DNA of 64,000 nt from Humibacillus xanthopallidus (GCF_006716675.1 NZ_VFPM01000003.1:372001-436000); one strand, 5' to 3'; counted from the first letter of the stretch, positions 36,712 to 45,776 are shown. A program made the numbers and translations. The notes: generated from the letters alone by a model not told the origin.

Positions 36712-37341
36712 TCAGTCCTCGGAGAGCAGGCGCCAGGGGGAGAGGTTGAACATCCCGATGCAGCGCGTCGACCGGTGGTGCGTCAGCACGCTCATCGACC
36801 CGGCGTCGAGGATGAGGTTCTGACCGAAACGGGGGTCGAGGCCGAGGAAGGTGGCCGTCAGCACACGGAGCGCATGGCCGTGGCCGAAGAGGGCGACGTC
36901 GCCGTGCTCGAGGTCCGGCCACACCTTGTCGATGACCTGCTGGGCGCGGGCCGAGACCTGCTCGACCGTCTCGCCGGGCGTCACGCCCGGGCGGACCCCG
37001 TCGGCGAAGACCTCCCACGGGCGCCCGATCTCGGCGCTGATCTCCTTGGTCGTGATGCCCTCGTAGGCACCGTAGTCCCACTCCTTGAGCAACGGCTCGA
37101 CCTCGAAGTCACCGAGCCCGGCGAGCTCGGCCGTGCGCCTCGCCCGCTGGAGCGGCGAGACGAGGACGCGCTCGAAGCGCTTCTTGCGCAGCACGTCGGC
37201 GAGCTCGCGCGCCGCCGCCTCACCCTCGGGCAGGAGCGGGAGGTCGGTCGTGCCGGTGTGCTGACCCGAGAGCGACCACTCGGTCTCGCCGTGCCGGAAG
37301 AGGTAGATGTTGCCGGGGACGACACCGTCGGGGGAGGCCAT
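36712..37341 (-). CDS. Histidine phosphatase family protein
   Basis: 209 aa of the phosphoglycerate-mutase-like superfamily. The catalytic phospho-His motif FRHGETEW is near residue 18; VLVSPLQRARRTAELAG, EWDYGAYEG and the second His in ALFGHGHALRVL complete the active site. The ATG at 37341 is taken as start because the frame upstream has no family similarity; there is no strong ribosome site. The substrate is unknown. Confidence 0.88.
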   Translation of the reverse strand: MASPDGVVPGNIYLFRHGETEWSLSGQHTGTTDLPLLPEGEAAARELADVLRKKRFERVLVSPLQRARRTAELAGLGDFEVEPLLKEWDYGAYEGITTKEISAEIGRPWEVFADGVRPGVTPGETVEQVSARAQQVIDKVWPDLEHGDVALFGHGHALRVLTATFLGLDPRFGQNLILDAGSMSVLTHHRSTRCIGMFNLSPWRLLSED

Positions 37342-37428
37342 GGGAGCAATGTATCGGCGTGGAGCCCTGCGCGCCGACGGGCCGCGCAGGCCGTGGTCCC
37401 CGGGCGCGGTCTCGGGCACACTCGGCAC

Positions 37429-38313
37429 ATGGACCTGCCCTTCCGCCTGCTCAACGTCTTCTCGATCGAGGGCGACCCGTTCTCGGGCAACCCGCTCGCG
37501 GTCCTCACCGACGCCGGTGGCCTCTCCGACGCCGAGATGCAGTCGTGGGCCCGCCAGTTCAACCTCAGCGAGACCGCCTTCGTCACGTCGCACGACGGTG
37601 CGGGGCGGGCGAGCGCCCGCATCTTCACGCCGGGCCACGAGATGCCCTTCGCGGGGCACCCGACCCTCGGCACCGCGGCGGTCATCGCCTCGCTGGCCTC
37701 CGCCCCGCTCGACGAGGTGACCCTGACGGTGCCCGCCGGCGACATCCCCGTCACGCGGCTCGGGGCCGGCTGGAGCCTGACCGCACCGGTCGCCACGACC
37801 AGGGCGGTGACCTCGTCGCAGGCCGACCTCGCCGCCGGGCTGGGCGTCGACCCCCACGTCGTCGTGCGCTCGGACGCCCTGTGGGTCGGTGCGGGCGTCG
37901 AGCAGCTCATCGTGCGGGTCGACTCGGTGGCCGGCGTGCGGGCGTGCCGCCCCGATGCCGTCGCGATGGCCGAGCACATGACCTCCCCGGGGCGGCCACC
38001 CCACGTCTACGTCTGGGCCTGGACGGGGCCCAGGTCGATCGAGGCCCGGCTCTTCTACACCCAGGACGGCGCGGTCCACGAGGACCCGGCGACCGGCTCG
38101 GCCTGTGCGAACCTCGGCGCCTGGCTCGTGCACCAAGGGTCGCGCGACGTGTCGGTCGACGTCAGCCAGGGCACTGCAGTCGGGCGACCGTCCGTCCTGC
38201 TGCTCGAGATCGACCCCGAGGGGACGGTGCACGTCGGGGGCCGGGTCGAGCACGTGGGCTCCGGCACCTGCGTCGCCCGCGACGTGCCCGTCTCGGACGG
38301 GACGGGCGCCTGA
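37429..38313 (+). CDS. PhzF-family isomerase
   Basis: 294 aa with the diaminopimelate-epimerase-like fold typical of PhzF. Visible are FSGNPLAVLTDAG, the presumed catalytic Glu48 in FNLSETAFVT, HEMPFAGHPTLGTAAVIA and, late, HEDPATGSACANLGAWLV. PhzF proper isomerises a phenazine precursor, but most homologues, including lone genes like this, have unassigned substrates. ATG at 37429. DUF1697 follows by two bases, so they may be co-transcribed. Confidence 0.87.
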   Translation: MDLPFRLLNVFSIEGDPFSGNPLAVLTDAGGLSDAEMQSWARQFNLSETAFVTSHDGAGRASARIFTPGHEMPFAGHPTLGTAAVIASLASAPLDEVTLTVPAGDIPVTRLGAGWSLTAPVATTRAVTSSQADLAAGLGVDPHVVVRSDALWVGAGVEQLIVRVDSVAGVRACRPDAVAMAEHMTSPGRPPHVYVWAWTGPRSIEARLFYTQDGAVHEDPATGSACANLGAWLVHQGSRDVSVDVSQGTAVGRPSVLLLEIDPEGTVHVGGRVEHVGSGTCVARDVPVSDGTGA

Positions 38314-38315
38314 CC

Positions 38316-38855
38316 ATGCCGACCTGGATCGGCTTCCTCAGGGCCGTCAACGTCGGCAAGCGGCAGATGAAGATGCAGGCCCTGCGAGACCTGCTGGAGG
38401 ACAACGGGTTCGACGAGGTGGAGACCCACATCGCGAGCGGCAACCTCAGGGTGCGGTCGGCCACGCGCAGCAGCGCCCGCATGGAGAGCGAGCTCCGGAC
38501 CGTCATCAGCGAGGGGTTCGGCTTCGACGTGCCGGTCGTCGTGCGCACCCCAGCAGAGCTGCGCCGGGTGGCCCACGAGGCGGACGCGTTGGAGTCGCCG
38601 ATCGCCGCCGACGCCGGGCGCTACGTCACCTTCATGTCCGGCGAGCTGGACCCTGCCGGGGTCGAGGCCCTGCACGCCTGGGCCGCCCCGACCGAGGCAG
38701 CCCGCGTCGTCGGCAACGACATCGTGCTCTTCCTCGCGGCGGGCGTGCAGGGCGCGAGGCTGAGCAACACGCGGATCGAGAAGCTGACCGGCGCGGTCGG
38801 CACGGCGCGCAACCTCACCGTCGTGCGCGCGCTCGCGGCGAAGTGGGGCGACTGA
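38316..38855 (+). CDS. DUF1697 domain-containing protein
   Basis: 179 aa covering the whole family length. The start MPTWIGFLRAVNVGKRQMKM and HIASGNLRVRS are characteristic. A second conserved block is DIVLFLAAGVQGARLSNTRIEKLTG. The function is unknown. The ATG is two bases after the PhzF stop, suggesting coupling. Confidence 0.85.
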   Translation: MPTWIGFLRAVNVGKRQMKMQALRDLLEDNGFDEVETHIASGNLRVRSATRSSARMESELRTVISEGFGFDVPVVVRTPAELRRVAHEADALESPIAADAGRYVTFMSGELDPAGVEALHAWAAPTEAARVVGNDIVLFLAAGVQGARLSNTRIEKLTGAVGTARNLTVVRALAAKWGD

Positions 38856-38879
38856 CACCCTCGGCCCCGTGGGTCAACG

Positions 38880-38968
38880 CGACCGACGGACCGCCACGAC
38901 TGGGCCGCCGATGCCGCGGCACGCCTGAGCGGAGCCGGCGGTGGCGCTCCCTGGCGGTCCGACGGTCG
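38880..38968. repeat. 17-bp inverted repeat between convergent genes
   Basis: CGACCGACGGACCGCCA (38880-38896) and TGGCGGTCCGACGGTCG (38952-38968) are complementary at 16 of 17 positions, with 55 bases between. It lies in the 147-bp gap between the DUF1697 gene and the convergent methyltransferase. It may be a long terminator hairpin or the trace of a short mobile element. Confidence 0.55.
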
Positions 38969-39002
38969 CTCCCCGCGAGCGGCAGGCCGCACGGGCGGGT
39001 GG

Positions 39003-39764
39003 TCAGGCGCGGTCGCGACGGACGAGCTCGAAGCAGACGACGGCGCCGGCCGCGGCGACGTTGAGCGACTCGACGCCGGCAGCCATGGGGATCGACACCC
39101 ACGTGTCGACGAGGCGCTCGACCTCGGGGGAGAGGCCGGCACTCTCGCTGCCGAGCACGAATGCGACCGGCTCGGGCAGGTGCGCGGTGAAGAGGTCGTC
39201 GTCGCCGTCGGCATCGAGCCCGACGACGTGGAAGCCGTGCGCCTTGAGGGCGGCGACGGCCTCACCAGCCGTGAACGCCTTGAGGATCGGCGCCCGGAAG
39301 GCGACCCCGGCGGAGGCCTTGACGACGAGCGGGTCGATGGAGGCGACGCCGCGACGTGGCACGACGATGCCGTCCAGTCCGGCGGCCGTCGCGGTGCGCA
39401 GGATCATGCCGACGTTGGCCGGGGTCGTCAGGCCGTCGAGGACGAGGACGGTGCGCAGGCCGGTCGCATCCCCGGCCAGGGCGGCGTCGAGCGGGCGCAT
39501 CCGCGGCGCCACCACGTCGGCGAAGACCCCTTGGTCCTGCCGGCCGTTGCCTGCGAGCTTCTTGACCCGGTCAGGGCTCGCGACCTGCACCTCGATCCCT
39601 CGGCGGCGCGCGGCCGCCCTGATCTCGCGGATGCCCTCGCCCCGGGCGCCCTCGGCGATGACGACCTTGTCGACGACGAGGGTGTCGTCGAGCAGGACCT
39701 CATGCACCGGGTTGCGACCGTAGACCGTGATGAAGCGGTCCTTGGGAGAGATGTCAGCCGTCAC
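39003..39764 (-). CDS. SpoU/TrmH-family RNA 2'-O-methyltransferase
   Basis: 253 aa. An N-terminal substrate-binding domain (FITVYGRNPVHEVLLDD) is followed by the knotted SPOUT methyltransferase with all three motifs: TTPANVGMILRTATAAG (motif 1), FVLGSESAGLS (motif 2) and IPMAAGVESLNVAAAGAVVCFE (motif 3). It methylates 23S rRNA or tRNA ribose using S-adenosylmethionine; RlmB-like 23S activity is likely but not certain. GTG at 39764. The NUDIX gene lies 12 bases upstream on the same strand. Confidence 0.9.
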   Translation of the reverse strand: MTADISPKDRFITVYGRNPVHEVLLDDTLVVDKVVIAEGARGEGIREIRAAARRRGIEVQVASPDRVKKLAGNGRQDQGVFADVVAPRMRPLDAALAGDATGLRTVLVLDGLTTPANVGMILRTATAAGLDGIVVPRRGVASIDPLVVKASAGVAFRAPILKAFTAGEAVAALKAHGFHVVGLDADGDDDLFTAHLPEPVAFVLGSESAGLSPEVERLVDTWVSIPMAAGVESLNVAAAGAVVCFELVRRDRA

Positions 39765-39776
39765 GGCATCAGGATG

Positions 39777-40274
39777 TCATGCGGGCTCGTCTGCCCCCAC
39801 GACGTGGTCGAGCATCCGCACGTGCTCGGCGCGCAGCCGGGCCCGTGCCTCGGACGGCTCGACGAACGCGGCGACGAGCACCTCGCCGCCGTCGGCTCGG
39901 GGTGTGGCACCTGCCGGGGCGGTCGCCGTCAGCAGCACCTCGATGCGTCCCTCGAAGCCGGACCGCACGCGCACCACCGCGACATCGGACACCTCGAGGC
40001 CGGTCTCCTCACGCACCTCGCGCGCGAGGCCCTCCTCCCACGTCTCGCGCCGGACGGCATACCCCGACGGGAGGCCGCACGCGTTGCCCATCCAGTAGCG
40101 GTGCTCGAGCACCAGCACGCGACCGGCCGGGTCGCGGACGACGCCCGTCAGCCCGACGAGGAAGGTGGCGCTGCGCCAGCGCACGAGGCGCCACTGCAGG
40201 CGTCCGCCAGCGCGCCGCCAGAGGGCGGCAGCCACCGCGTGAGCCCGTTCTCCGATCCGCACGCCCTCACCCAA
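39777..40274 (-). CDS. NUDIX hydrolase
   Basis: 165 aa. The Nudix box G-x5-E-x7-R-E-x2-E-E-x-G is complete in GYAVRRETWEEGLAREVREETG. It hydrolyses a nucleoside diphosphate linked to another moiety; the substrate is unknown. The N-terminus is uncertain: TTG at 40274 gives the longest form, GTG at 40262 a slightly shorter one. It probably shares an operon with the methyltransferase downstream. Confidence 0.85.
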   Translation of the reverse strand: MGEGVRIGERAHAVAAALWRRAGGRLQWRLVRWRSATFLVGLTGVVRDPAGRVLVLEHRYWMGNACGLPSGYAVRRETWEEGLAREVREETGLEVSDVAVVRVRSGFEGRIEVLLTATAPAGATPRADGGEVLVAAFVEPSEARARLRAEHVRMLDHVVGADEPA

Positions 40275-40323
40275 TCACGTATGCCGCCCGGACCCGGGGC
40301 GCGGCGTGGACGCGCGTGATGGC

Positions 40324-41220
40324 TCAGTGACGGGCCGAGGCGTCGGCGAGAGAGGCGTCGATGACCGGCACGTCGTCGAGCGGTTCGTAGCGCACGAGCG
40401 CGCAGTTGTGCTTGACCAGCTCCTCACCGACGACGTCACCGGTGCGCTTGTCGATGACCGTGCGCCAGATCTCGTTGCGCCGGAAGAGGTCGTCACCGGC
40501 CTTGATGAAGGCCTCGTGACGGGCCTGCACGCGGTACGAGTGAGGCGTCGGGCGGTCGGAGCGCAGCTCACCGTCGAGGTGGCGCTCGCCGACGGAGCAG
40601 GAGACCTGGAAGGTGATGTCGGTGTCGTTGCGCACGACGAGGTCGACGTAGTTGTAGACGATCGAGCACCCGACTCCCCACGGCAGGACGCGGGCCTTGT
40701 CGGGGAAGGGGTCGAAGGAGTGCTCGGACCGCTCGACGACGGTGAGCGGGCTGTGCAGCACCATCCAGTGCAGGAGGTTGGCGAGCTGGCAGATGCCGCC
40801 ACCGACACCCGCACGCGCCTCGCCGTTGGACAGGCGCATGCCGTCGAGGTAGCCCCGGCGCCGGGTGCAGCTGCCGACGACGCGGTTGAACGAGAGCGTC
40901 TCGCCGGGGCCGACGAGGATGCCGTCGACGCGGGCAGCGGCCAGTCGCAGGTTGACGACCTTGTTGCGCTGGAGGTGCATCTCGTCCTCGCTCAGCTCGC
41001 GCATGAGCAGCGAGCTGTGCGCCTTGACCCGGTGGGCAAGAGGCGACGAGGAGCGCGCGGAGGCCCAGACGGCGTCGGAGCGCATCCACTCGAGCCGGCG
41101 CCTGGCGCGATGGGCCCAGACGGCGAGGGGATAGACCGCGGGGACCCGTTGGCTGAGGCGGGCAGGAGCAGTGACACGCTCCGGCGCGACGAAGCCGGCA
41201 GGCGGTGCGACGAGCTGCAT
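40324..41220 (-). CDS. VanW-family protein
   Basis: 298 aa. The VanW core is visible: NKVVNLRLAAARVDGILVGPGETLSFNRVVGSCTRRRGY..., GGGICQLANLLHWMVLHSPLTVVERSEHSFDPFP and GVGCSIVYNYVDLVVRNDT. There is no signal peptide. VanW accompanies vancomycin resistance loci in some enterococci, but its activity is unknown. The ATG at 41220 has GGGAGGG seven bases upstream, and is preferred over in-frame ATGs further out. Confidence 0.87.
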   Translation of the reverse strand: MQLVAPPAGFVAPERVTAPARLSQRVPAVYPLAVWAHRARRRLEWMRSDAVWASARSSSPLAHRVKAHSSLLMRELSEDEMHLQRNKVVNLRLAAARVDGILVGPGETLSFNRVVGSCTRRRGYLDGMRLSNGEARAGVGGGICQLANLLHWMVLHSPLTVVERSEHSFDPFPDKARVLPWGVGCSIVYNYVDLVVRNDTDITFQVSCSVGERHLDGELRSDRPTPHSYRVQARHEAFIKAGDDLFRRNEIWRTVIDKRTGDVVGEELVKHNCALVRYEPLDDVPVIDASLADASARH

Positions 41221-41336
41221 GACCGCTCCCTCCCGGTCCGCCTCCTCGCGGACCATCACCATGGTGGCGCGCAGGGGGAAGGAGCCGGCGGAGGCACGCG
41301 GGGGCGGGAATGACCGAGGGGGCCATCCTGTTGATA

Positions 41337-41354
41337 TGATTGAATTCTCAATCA
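41337..41354. promoter_or_regulatory. Palindromic operator upstream of monooxygenase gene
   Basis: TGATTGA-ATTC-TCAATCA, a perfect 7+7 palindrome in an AT-rich patch of an otherwise GC-rich gap. It ends two bases before the AAAGGAG ribosome site of the luciferase-like gene. The form suits a MarR- or TetR-type repressor, whose gene is not adjacent. Confidence 0.7.
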
Positions 41355-41371
41355 CAAAGGAGCTGGGATCC

Positions 41372-42556
41372 ATGCAGTTCGGCATCTTCACCGTCGGCGA
41401 CGTGACCACCGACCCGACGACGGGCCGCACGCCGACCGAGCACGAGCGCATCACCGCGACGGTCGCCATCGCCAAGAAGGCGGAGGAGGTCGGGCTCGAC
41501 GTCTTCGCGACCGGGCAGCACCACAACCCGCCCTTCGTCCCGTCGGCGCCGACGACGACGCTGGCCTTCATCGCCGCTCAGACCGAGCGGATCCTGCTGT
41601 CCACCTCGACCACCCTCATCACGACGACCGACCCGGTGCGCATCGCCGAGGACTACGCGACGCTCCAGCACCTGAGCGACGGCCGGATGGACCTCATGAT
41701 GGGGCGCGGCAACACCGGTCCCGTCTACCCGTGGTTCGGCAAGGACATCCGCGACGGCATCCCCCTGGCGATCGAGAACTACGCGCTGCTGCACCGGCTG
41801 TGGCGCGAGGAGGTCGTCAACTGGCAGGGCCAGTACCGCACCCCGCTGCAGGGCTTCACCTCGACGCCTCGCCCGCTCGACGGCATCCCGCCGTTCGTCT
41901 GGCACGGCTCGATCCGCAGCCCCGAGATCGCCGAGCAGGCGGCCTACTACGGCGACGGCTTCTTCTCGAACCACATCTTCTGGCCTGCCAGCCACACGAA
42001 GCAGATGGTCCAGCTCTACCGTCGCCGGTTCGAGCACTACGGCCACGGCAGCGCCGACCAGGCGATCGTGGGACTCGGTGGCCAGGTCTTCATGCGCAAG
42101 AACAGCCAGGACGCGGTCCGCGAGTTCCGGCCCTACTTCGACAACGCCCCCGTCTACGGCCACGGCCCCTCCCTCGAGGAGTTCACGCGGCAGACACCGC
42201 TGACCGTCGGCAGCCCGCAGGAGGTCATCGAGCGCACCCTGAGCTTCCGTGACTACGCCGGCGACTACCAGCGCCAGCTGTGGCTCATGGACCACGCGGG
42301 CCTGCCCCTCAAGACCGTCCTCGAGCAGCTCGACATCCTCGGCGAGGAGGTCGTGCCGGTGCTCCGCAAGGAGTTCGCCGCCCTCAAGCCGGCCCACGTG
42401 CCGGACGCCCCGACCCACGCCAGCCTGCTCGCCGCCGCCGGGGGAGGCCACGACTCCACCGTCCACGCCGTCGACGACGTGACCGGAGCCTCGCCGGAGG
42501 CGACGCAGCCCACGACTCTCGACCGCACGCGATCCACCCTGGAGGTGTCGAAGTGA
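41372..42556 (+). CDS. CE1758-type FMN-dependent luciferase-like monooxygenase
   Basis: 394 aa, TIM-barrel bacterial luciferase superfamily (LLM). Typical stretches are QFGIFTVGDVTTDPTTGRTP at the start, FATGQHHNPPFVPSAPTT, LSTSTTLITTTDPVRIAEDYATLQHLSDGRMDLMMGRGNTGPVYPW and PPFVWHGSIRSPEIAEQAA. It uses reduced FMN and oxygen on an unknown substrate. The ATG at 41372 has AAGGAG ten bases upstream. The next gene encodes an FMN reductase that can supply FMNH2, overlapping by four bases. A palindromic operator precedes the pair. Confidence 0.9.
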   Translation: MQFGIFTVGDVTTDPTTGRTPTEHERITATVAIAKKAEEVGLDVFATGQHHNPPFVPSAPTTTLAFIAAQTERILLSTSTTLITTTDPVRIAEDYATLQHLSDGRMDLMMGRGNTGPVYPWFGKDIRDGIPLAIENYALLHRLWREEVVNWQGQYRTPLQGFTSTPRPLDGIPPFVWHGSIRSPEIAEQAAYYGDGFFSNHIFWPASHTKQMVQLYRRRFEHYGHGSADQAIVGLGGQVFMRKNSQDAVREFRPYFDNAPVYGHGPSLEEFTRQTPLTVGSPQEVIERTLSFRDYAGDYQRQLWLMDHAGLPLKTVLEQLDILGEEVVPVLRKEFAALKPAHVPDAPTHASLLAAAGGGHDSTVHAVDDVTGASPEATQPTTLDRTRSTLEVSK

Positions 42557-43164
42557 ACCCGTTCCACCTCGCCGTCATCACGGCCGGAGTGACCCAGCCG
42601 TCGTCGACGCGCCTGCTCGCCGACCGCCTGACCGCGGCGACCGTGGCCGCGCTCGCGCCCCGCGAGGTCGTCGTCGAGGTCGTCGACGTGCGTGAGGTCG
42701 CGCACGACCTCACCAACACCGTGCTCACCGGTTTCGCGTCGCCCGAGCTGCAGGTGCGGCTCGACGCGATCACGGAAGCCGACGCGGTCGTCGTCGCGAC
42801 CCCGATCTACGCGGCGTCCTACAGCGGCCTCTTCAAGATGCTCGTCGACGTGCTGCCCACGGACGCCCTGCGCGACACACCCGTCCTGCTCGGCGCCACG
42901 GGCGGCACGGCGCGCCACTCGCTCGCCGTCGACCACGCCCTCCGGCCGCTCTTCGCACACCTCGGCGCGCTCGTGGCCCCGGTCGCGGTCTTCGCCGCGA
43001 GTGAGGACTGGGGTAGCACCGAGGCCGGTCGTCTCGGCGAGCGCATCGAGCGGGCGGGGCGCTCCTTCGCCGCCCTCGTCACGGGCCAGCCCCGTGCCGA
43101 GCGCATCGACCCGTTCGCCGACGTGACGCCGTTCGCGGCGCCGCTTGCGGGCGCGCGACGCTGA
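42553..43164 (+). CDS. NAD(P)H-dependent FMN reductase (CE1759-like)
   Basis: 203 aa, flavodoxin-like fold (NADPH-dependent FMN reductase family). FMN-binding features include an N-terminal VITAGVTQPSSTRLLADRL and VVVATPIYAASYSGLFKMLVDVLP. Its partner is the luciferase-like monooxygenase, whose stop its GTG overlaps (GTGA). GGAGG precedes the GTG. Together they form a two-component flavin monooxygenase system. Confidence 0.9.
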   Translation: MNPFHLAVITAGVTQPSSTRLLADRLTAATVAALAPREVVVEVVDVREVAHDLTNTVLTGFASPELQVRLDAITEADAVVVATPIYAASYSGLFKMLVDVLPTDALRDTPVLLGATGGTARHSLAVDHALRPLFAHLGALVAPVAVFAASEDWGSTEAGRLGERIERAGRSFAALVTGQPRAERIDPFADVTPFAAPLAGARR

Positions 43165-43176
43165 GCCGCCGGGTCG

Positions 43177-43214
43177 AGCCCGCGGGCTGACCCGCCGGGT
43201 CTAGCCCGCGGGCT
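43177..43214. repeat. Tandem 26-bp palindrome-bearing repeat after the FMN reductase gene
   Basis: Two adjacent units of about 26 bp each end in the perfect palindrome AGCCCGCGGGCT (43177-43188 and 43203-43214), preceded by CCGCCGGGTC. They may function as terminator. No T run follows. Confidence 0.55.
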
Positions 43215-43343
43215 CGGGTGCCTCGTCGGGCGCGGCGCCCGGGGCGGTCGGACCGCAGCCTGAGGTGCCGGTCGGGGAGTGCTCCCCATCGACCCGCCCC
43301 GCCTCCTGTCCTAGCGTGAGGGCTCGTCGAGGAGGAGGTGGCG

Positions 43344-44573
43344 ATGCTCTATCGCAAGGGGGGCGACCCCGAGGTGCTGGACCGGGTCGCGGGCGAGCTC
43401 GTGACCTGTGCCCGCGGGGTCGACGGCGTGCGGGACTCGAGCACCCAGGCGATGGCGGTCATCGCCCGGTCATGGGGTGGTGGCGACGCCGACGCCGTCG
43501 ACGCCGAGTGGCGCCGGTCCGCAGCCGCCCTCACGGGCCTCTCGTCGTCGCTGGAGATGCTGGCTGCCAGGCTGCGCGAGAACGCCCGCGCCCAGCGCAC
43601 CGCGAGCGCGCGGTCGTCGGCTCCAGCCCTCCCTGGGCCGCCTGGGCTACCTGGCCTGCCCGGCCTGCCCGGCCTGCCCGGCCTGCCCGGCATCCCGGGG
43701 TTTCCCGGCCCGTCTTCGAGGCTCGGTGGCGCCGCTCCGGGCGGCACGACCGCAGAGCCGGGCATCGCCGAGGAGACCCGCGGCACGGTCCCGCAGCAGA
43801 TCGACGTCGAGCTCGCCGAGCTCGCGGCGGGGGTCTACGACGGCACGGGCAGCGAGCACTTCCACCCCGTCGGCGCCGCTGAGCTCGAGGCGCTCGGCAT
43901 CGATCCCGGCTCACTCGACGGGCCCGGCGGCTTCCAGGCGGCCATCTACCGCGATGCCGACGACGGCTACGTGCTCGCCTTCGCCGGCACCGATCCCTCG
44001 AGCCTCGAGGACTGGGGGACCAACCTCCAGCAGGGCATGGGGGCGCTCAGCGCCCAGCACGCCCAGGCCATCGTCCTCGCCGAGCAGCTGTCCCGCGCCG
44101 TCGGTGCCGACAACGTCGTACTCACCGGCCACTCACTCGGAGGCGGGCTGGCGAGCACCGCCTCGGTGGCCACCGACCTGCCCGCTGTGACCTTCAACGC
44201 TGCCGGGGTGCACCCCAATACCGTCATCGCGGCCGCGAGCGTCGGGAACGAGAGCCCCGTCCTGCCCGCCGACCAGGTGCGCAACTACCACGTGCGGGGT
44301 GAGGTGCTGACGACGCTGCAACATCCCCTGGGGTCCTTCACCGACCACGTGCCGGTCATCGGCGACTCCATCCTGCCCAACGCGCTCGGCACGCAGATCG
44401 CCCTCGATCCGGCGACCGGTCCAGAGATCCACGTCTCGCCGTGGGACCTCGCCAACCCGGTCGGTCTCGTCGTCGACACAGCCGTCGACATCGGCCGCTA
44501 CTCGATCGACCAGCACGGCACGCCGTCCGTCCTCGATGCGATGGAGGCCAGCGACTACTTCGGCCGCCGCTGA
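43344..44573 (+). CDS. WXG100-like, collagen-like repeat and lipase fusion protein
   Basis: A 409-aa mosaic. Residues 1-88 are helical with a W-x-G turn (ARSWGGGDADAVDAEW), resembling the WXG100 fold exported by type VII secretion. Residues 98-124 are nine Gly-x-y triplets (mostly GLP), collagen-like. Residues 150-409 form an alpha/beta hydrolase of lipase class 3/Mbeg1 type, with nucleophile Ser264 in LTGHSLGGG, and VLAFAGTDPSSLEDWGTN. No signal peptide is visible. ATG 43344 has GGAGGAGG upstream; GTG 43338 is within it. Secretion by ESX and lipid or toxin targets are inference. Confidence 0.75.
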   Translation: MLYRKGGDPEVLDRVAGELVTCARGVDGVRDSSTQAMAVIARSWGGGDADAVDAEWRRSAAALTGLSSSLEMLAARLRENARAQRTASARSSAPALPGPPGLPGLPGLPGLPGLPGIPGFPGPSSRLGGAAPGGTTAEPGIAEETRGTVPQQIDVELAELAAGVYDGTGSEHFHPVGAAELEALGIDPGSLDGPGGFQAAIYRDADDGYVLAFAGTDPSSLEDWGTNLQQGMGALSAQHAQAIVLAEQLSRAVGADNVVLTGHSLGGGLASTASVATDLPAVTFNAAGVHPNTVIAAASVGNESPVLPADQVRNYHVRGEVLTTLQHPLGSFTDHVPVIGDSILPNALGTQIALDPATGPEIHVSPWDLANPVGLVVDTAVDIGRYSIDQHGTPSVLDAMEASDYFGRR

Positions 44574-44595
44574 GAGGCCCGACGTCCCGACGTCC

Positions 44596-45042
44596 TCAGC
44601 CGTCGACGGCCCGGTCCACGGCGTCGAGGTCGGCAGGTTGGGGCTGCGCCACGTGACCGGCGTAGTCGGCCTCGTGCCGCCTGAGGTAGGCCTTGATGTA
44701 GGGGCAGAGCGCCACGATGGTGCGCCCGGCGGCCACGGTCCGGTCGAGCGCCGTGGCTGCGAGCCGGCCGGCCAGTCCCTGGCCCTCGAAGGCCTTGCTC
44801 ACCTCCGTGTGGAAGAAGACCACCCGCTCGGCGTGGCCCTCGGAAGCCGGCACGACGGCATACCGCGCGATGCCGATGAGCCGGCCCGCGTCGCGGAGCT
44901 CGAACGCGCCGGCGGCGGGGTTGTCGGAGATCTCGATCGCGTCCCCGGCCTCGCTCCCGACCTCGCTCCCGCCGTCCTTCCCGCCGTCACCCACGTCGTC
45001 AGTCGCATCGTCATTCACGTTCTGGCCCACGTCCTCACCCAT
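44596..45042 (-). CDS. GNAT-family N-acetyltransferase (YjdJ-like)
   Basis: 148 aa. The short Gcn5-related domain (about residues 35-135) shows FELRDAGRLIGIARYAVV, HTEVSKAFEGQGLAGRLAATALDRTVAAGRTIVALCPYIKAYLRRH, the CoA-loop Q-G-L-A-G-R and the YIKAYLRRH motif of the small YjdJ group. The first 35 residues are Asp/Gly-rich. ATG 45042 is the first start of that frame near the divergent gene; the true start may lie further in. The substrate is unknown. Confidence 0.82.
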   Translation of the reverse strand: MGEDVGQNVNDDATDDVGDGGKDGGSEVGSEAGDAIEISDNPAAGAFELRDAGRLIGIARYAVVPASEGHAERVVFFHTEVSKAFEGQGLAGRLAATALDRTVAAGRTIVALCPYIKAYLRRHEADYAGHVAQPQPADLDAVDRAVDG

Positions 45043-45067
45043 GGCGCCAGCATGGCAGGGTGGACGC

Positions 45068-45688
45068 ATGGCGAGGTACTTCGACGTCCACCCGGTGGAC
45101 CCACAGCCCCGGGCGATCGCCCAGGTGGTCGCGATCCTGCGTGAGGGCGGCCTCATCGCGTACCCCACCGACTCGTGCTTCGCCCTGGGGTGCTCCCTCG
45201 ACAACCCCGAGGGCAAGGAGCGGATCCTGCGCATCCGCCACCTTGACGACAAGCACCACTTCACCCTCGTCTGCTCCGACTTCGCGCAGATGGGCCAGTT
45301 CGTGCAGCTCGACAACTCGGTCTTCCGCGCCATCAAGTCCGTGACGCCTGGCCCCTACACGTTCATCCTGCCCGCGACGAAGGAGGTGCCGAGGCGCCTG
45401 CTGCACCCGAAGAAGAAGACGGTGGGCGTGCGCATCCCCGAGCACCCCGTCGTCCGTGAGCTGCTCAAGGCACTGGGTGAGCCGATCCTCTCGAGCACGC
45501 TGCTCCTGCCCGACGACGACGAGCCCATGACGGAGGGCTGGGAGATCAAGGACCGTCTCGACCACGTCATCGACGCCGTCATCGACTCGGGGGAGTGCGG
45601 CCTGGAGCCGACGACGGTCGTCGACTACTCCGACGGCTATCCGGTCGTGACCAGGGTCGGGGCCGGCGACCCGACGCCCTTCGAGTGA
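45068..45688 (+). CDS. YciO/Sua5-family protein (threonylcarbamoyl-AMP synthase-like)
   Basis: 206 aa with the YrdC/Sua5 fold: [27 protein letters not shown] and [22 protein letters not shown] near the start, [19 protein letters not shown], and [23 protein letters not shown]. Sua5/TsaC makes the t6A precursor threonylcarbamoyl-AMP. The DSCFALGC loop and length place this in the YciO branch, whose role is less certain, so it need not be the essential t6A enzyme. ATG at 45068. Confidence 0.87.
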   Translation: MARYFDVHPVDPQPRAIAQVVAILREGGLIAYPTDSCFALGCSLDNPEGKERILRIRHLDDKHHFTLVCSDFAQMGQFVQLDNSVFRAIKSVTPGPYTFILPATKEVPRRLLHPKKKTVGVRIPEHPVVRELLKALGEPILSSTLLLPDDDEPMTEGWEIKDRLDHVIDAVIDSGECGLEPTTVVDYSDGYPVVTRVGAGDPTPFE

Positions 45689-45776
45689 GCACGGCAGCAC
45701 CGCGTCACCGAACCCGGCGCGAACTCGTCCGCGTGACCCTCTGTCGCACCCGGCCCGACTGCTGTTCAATCTGGCC

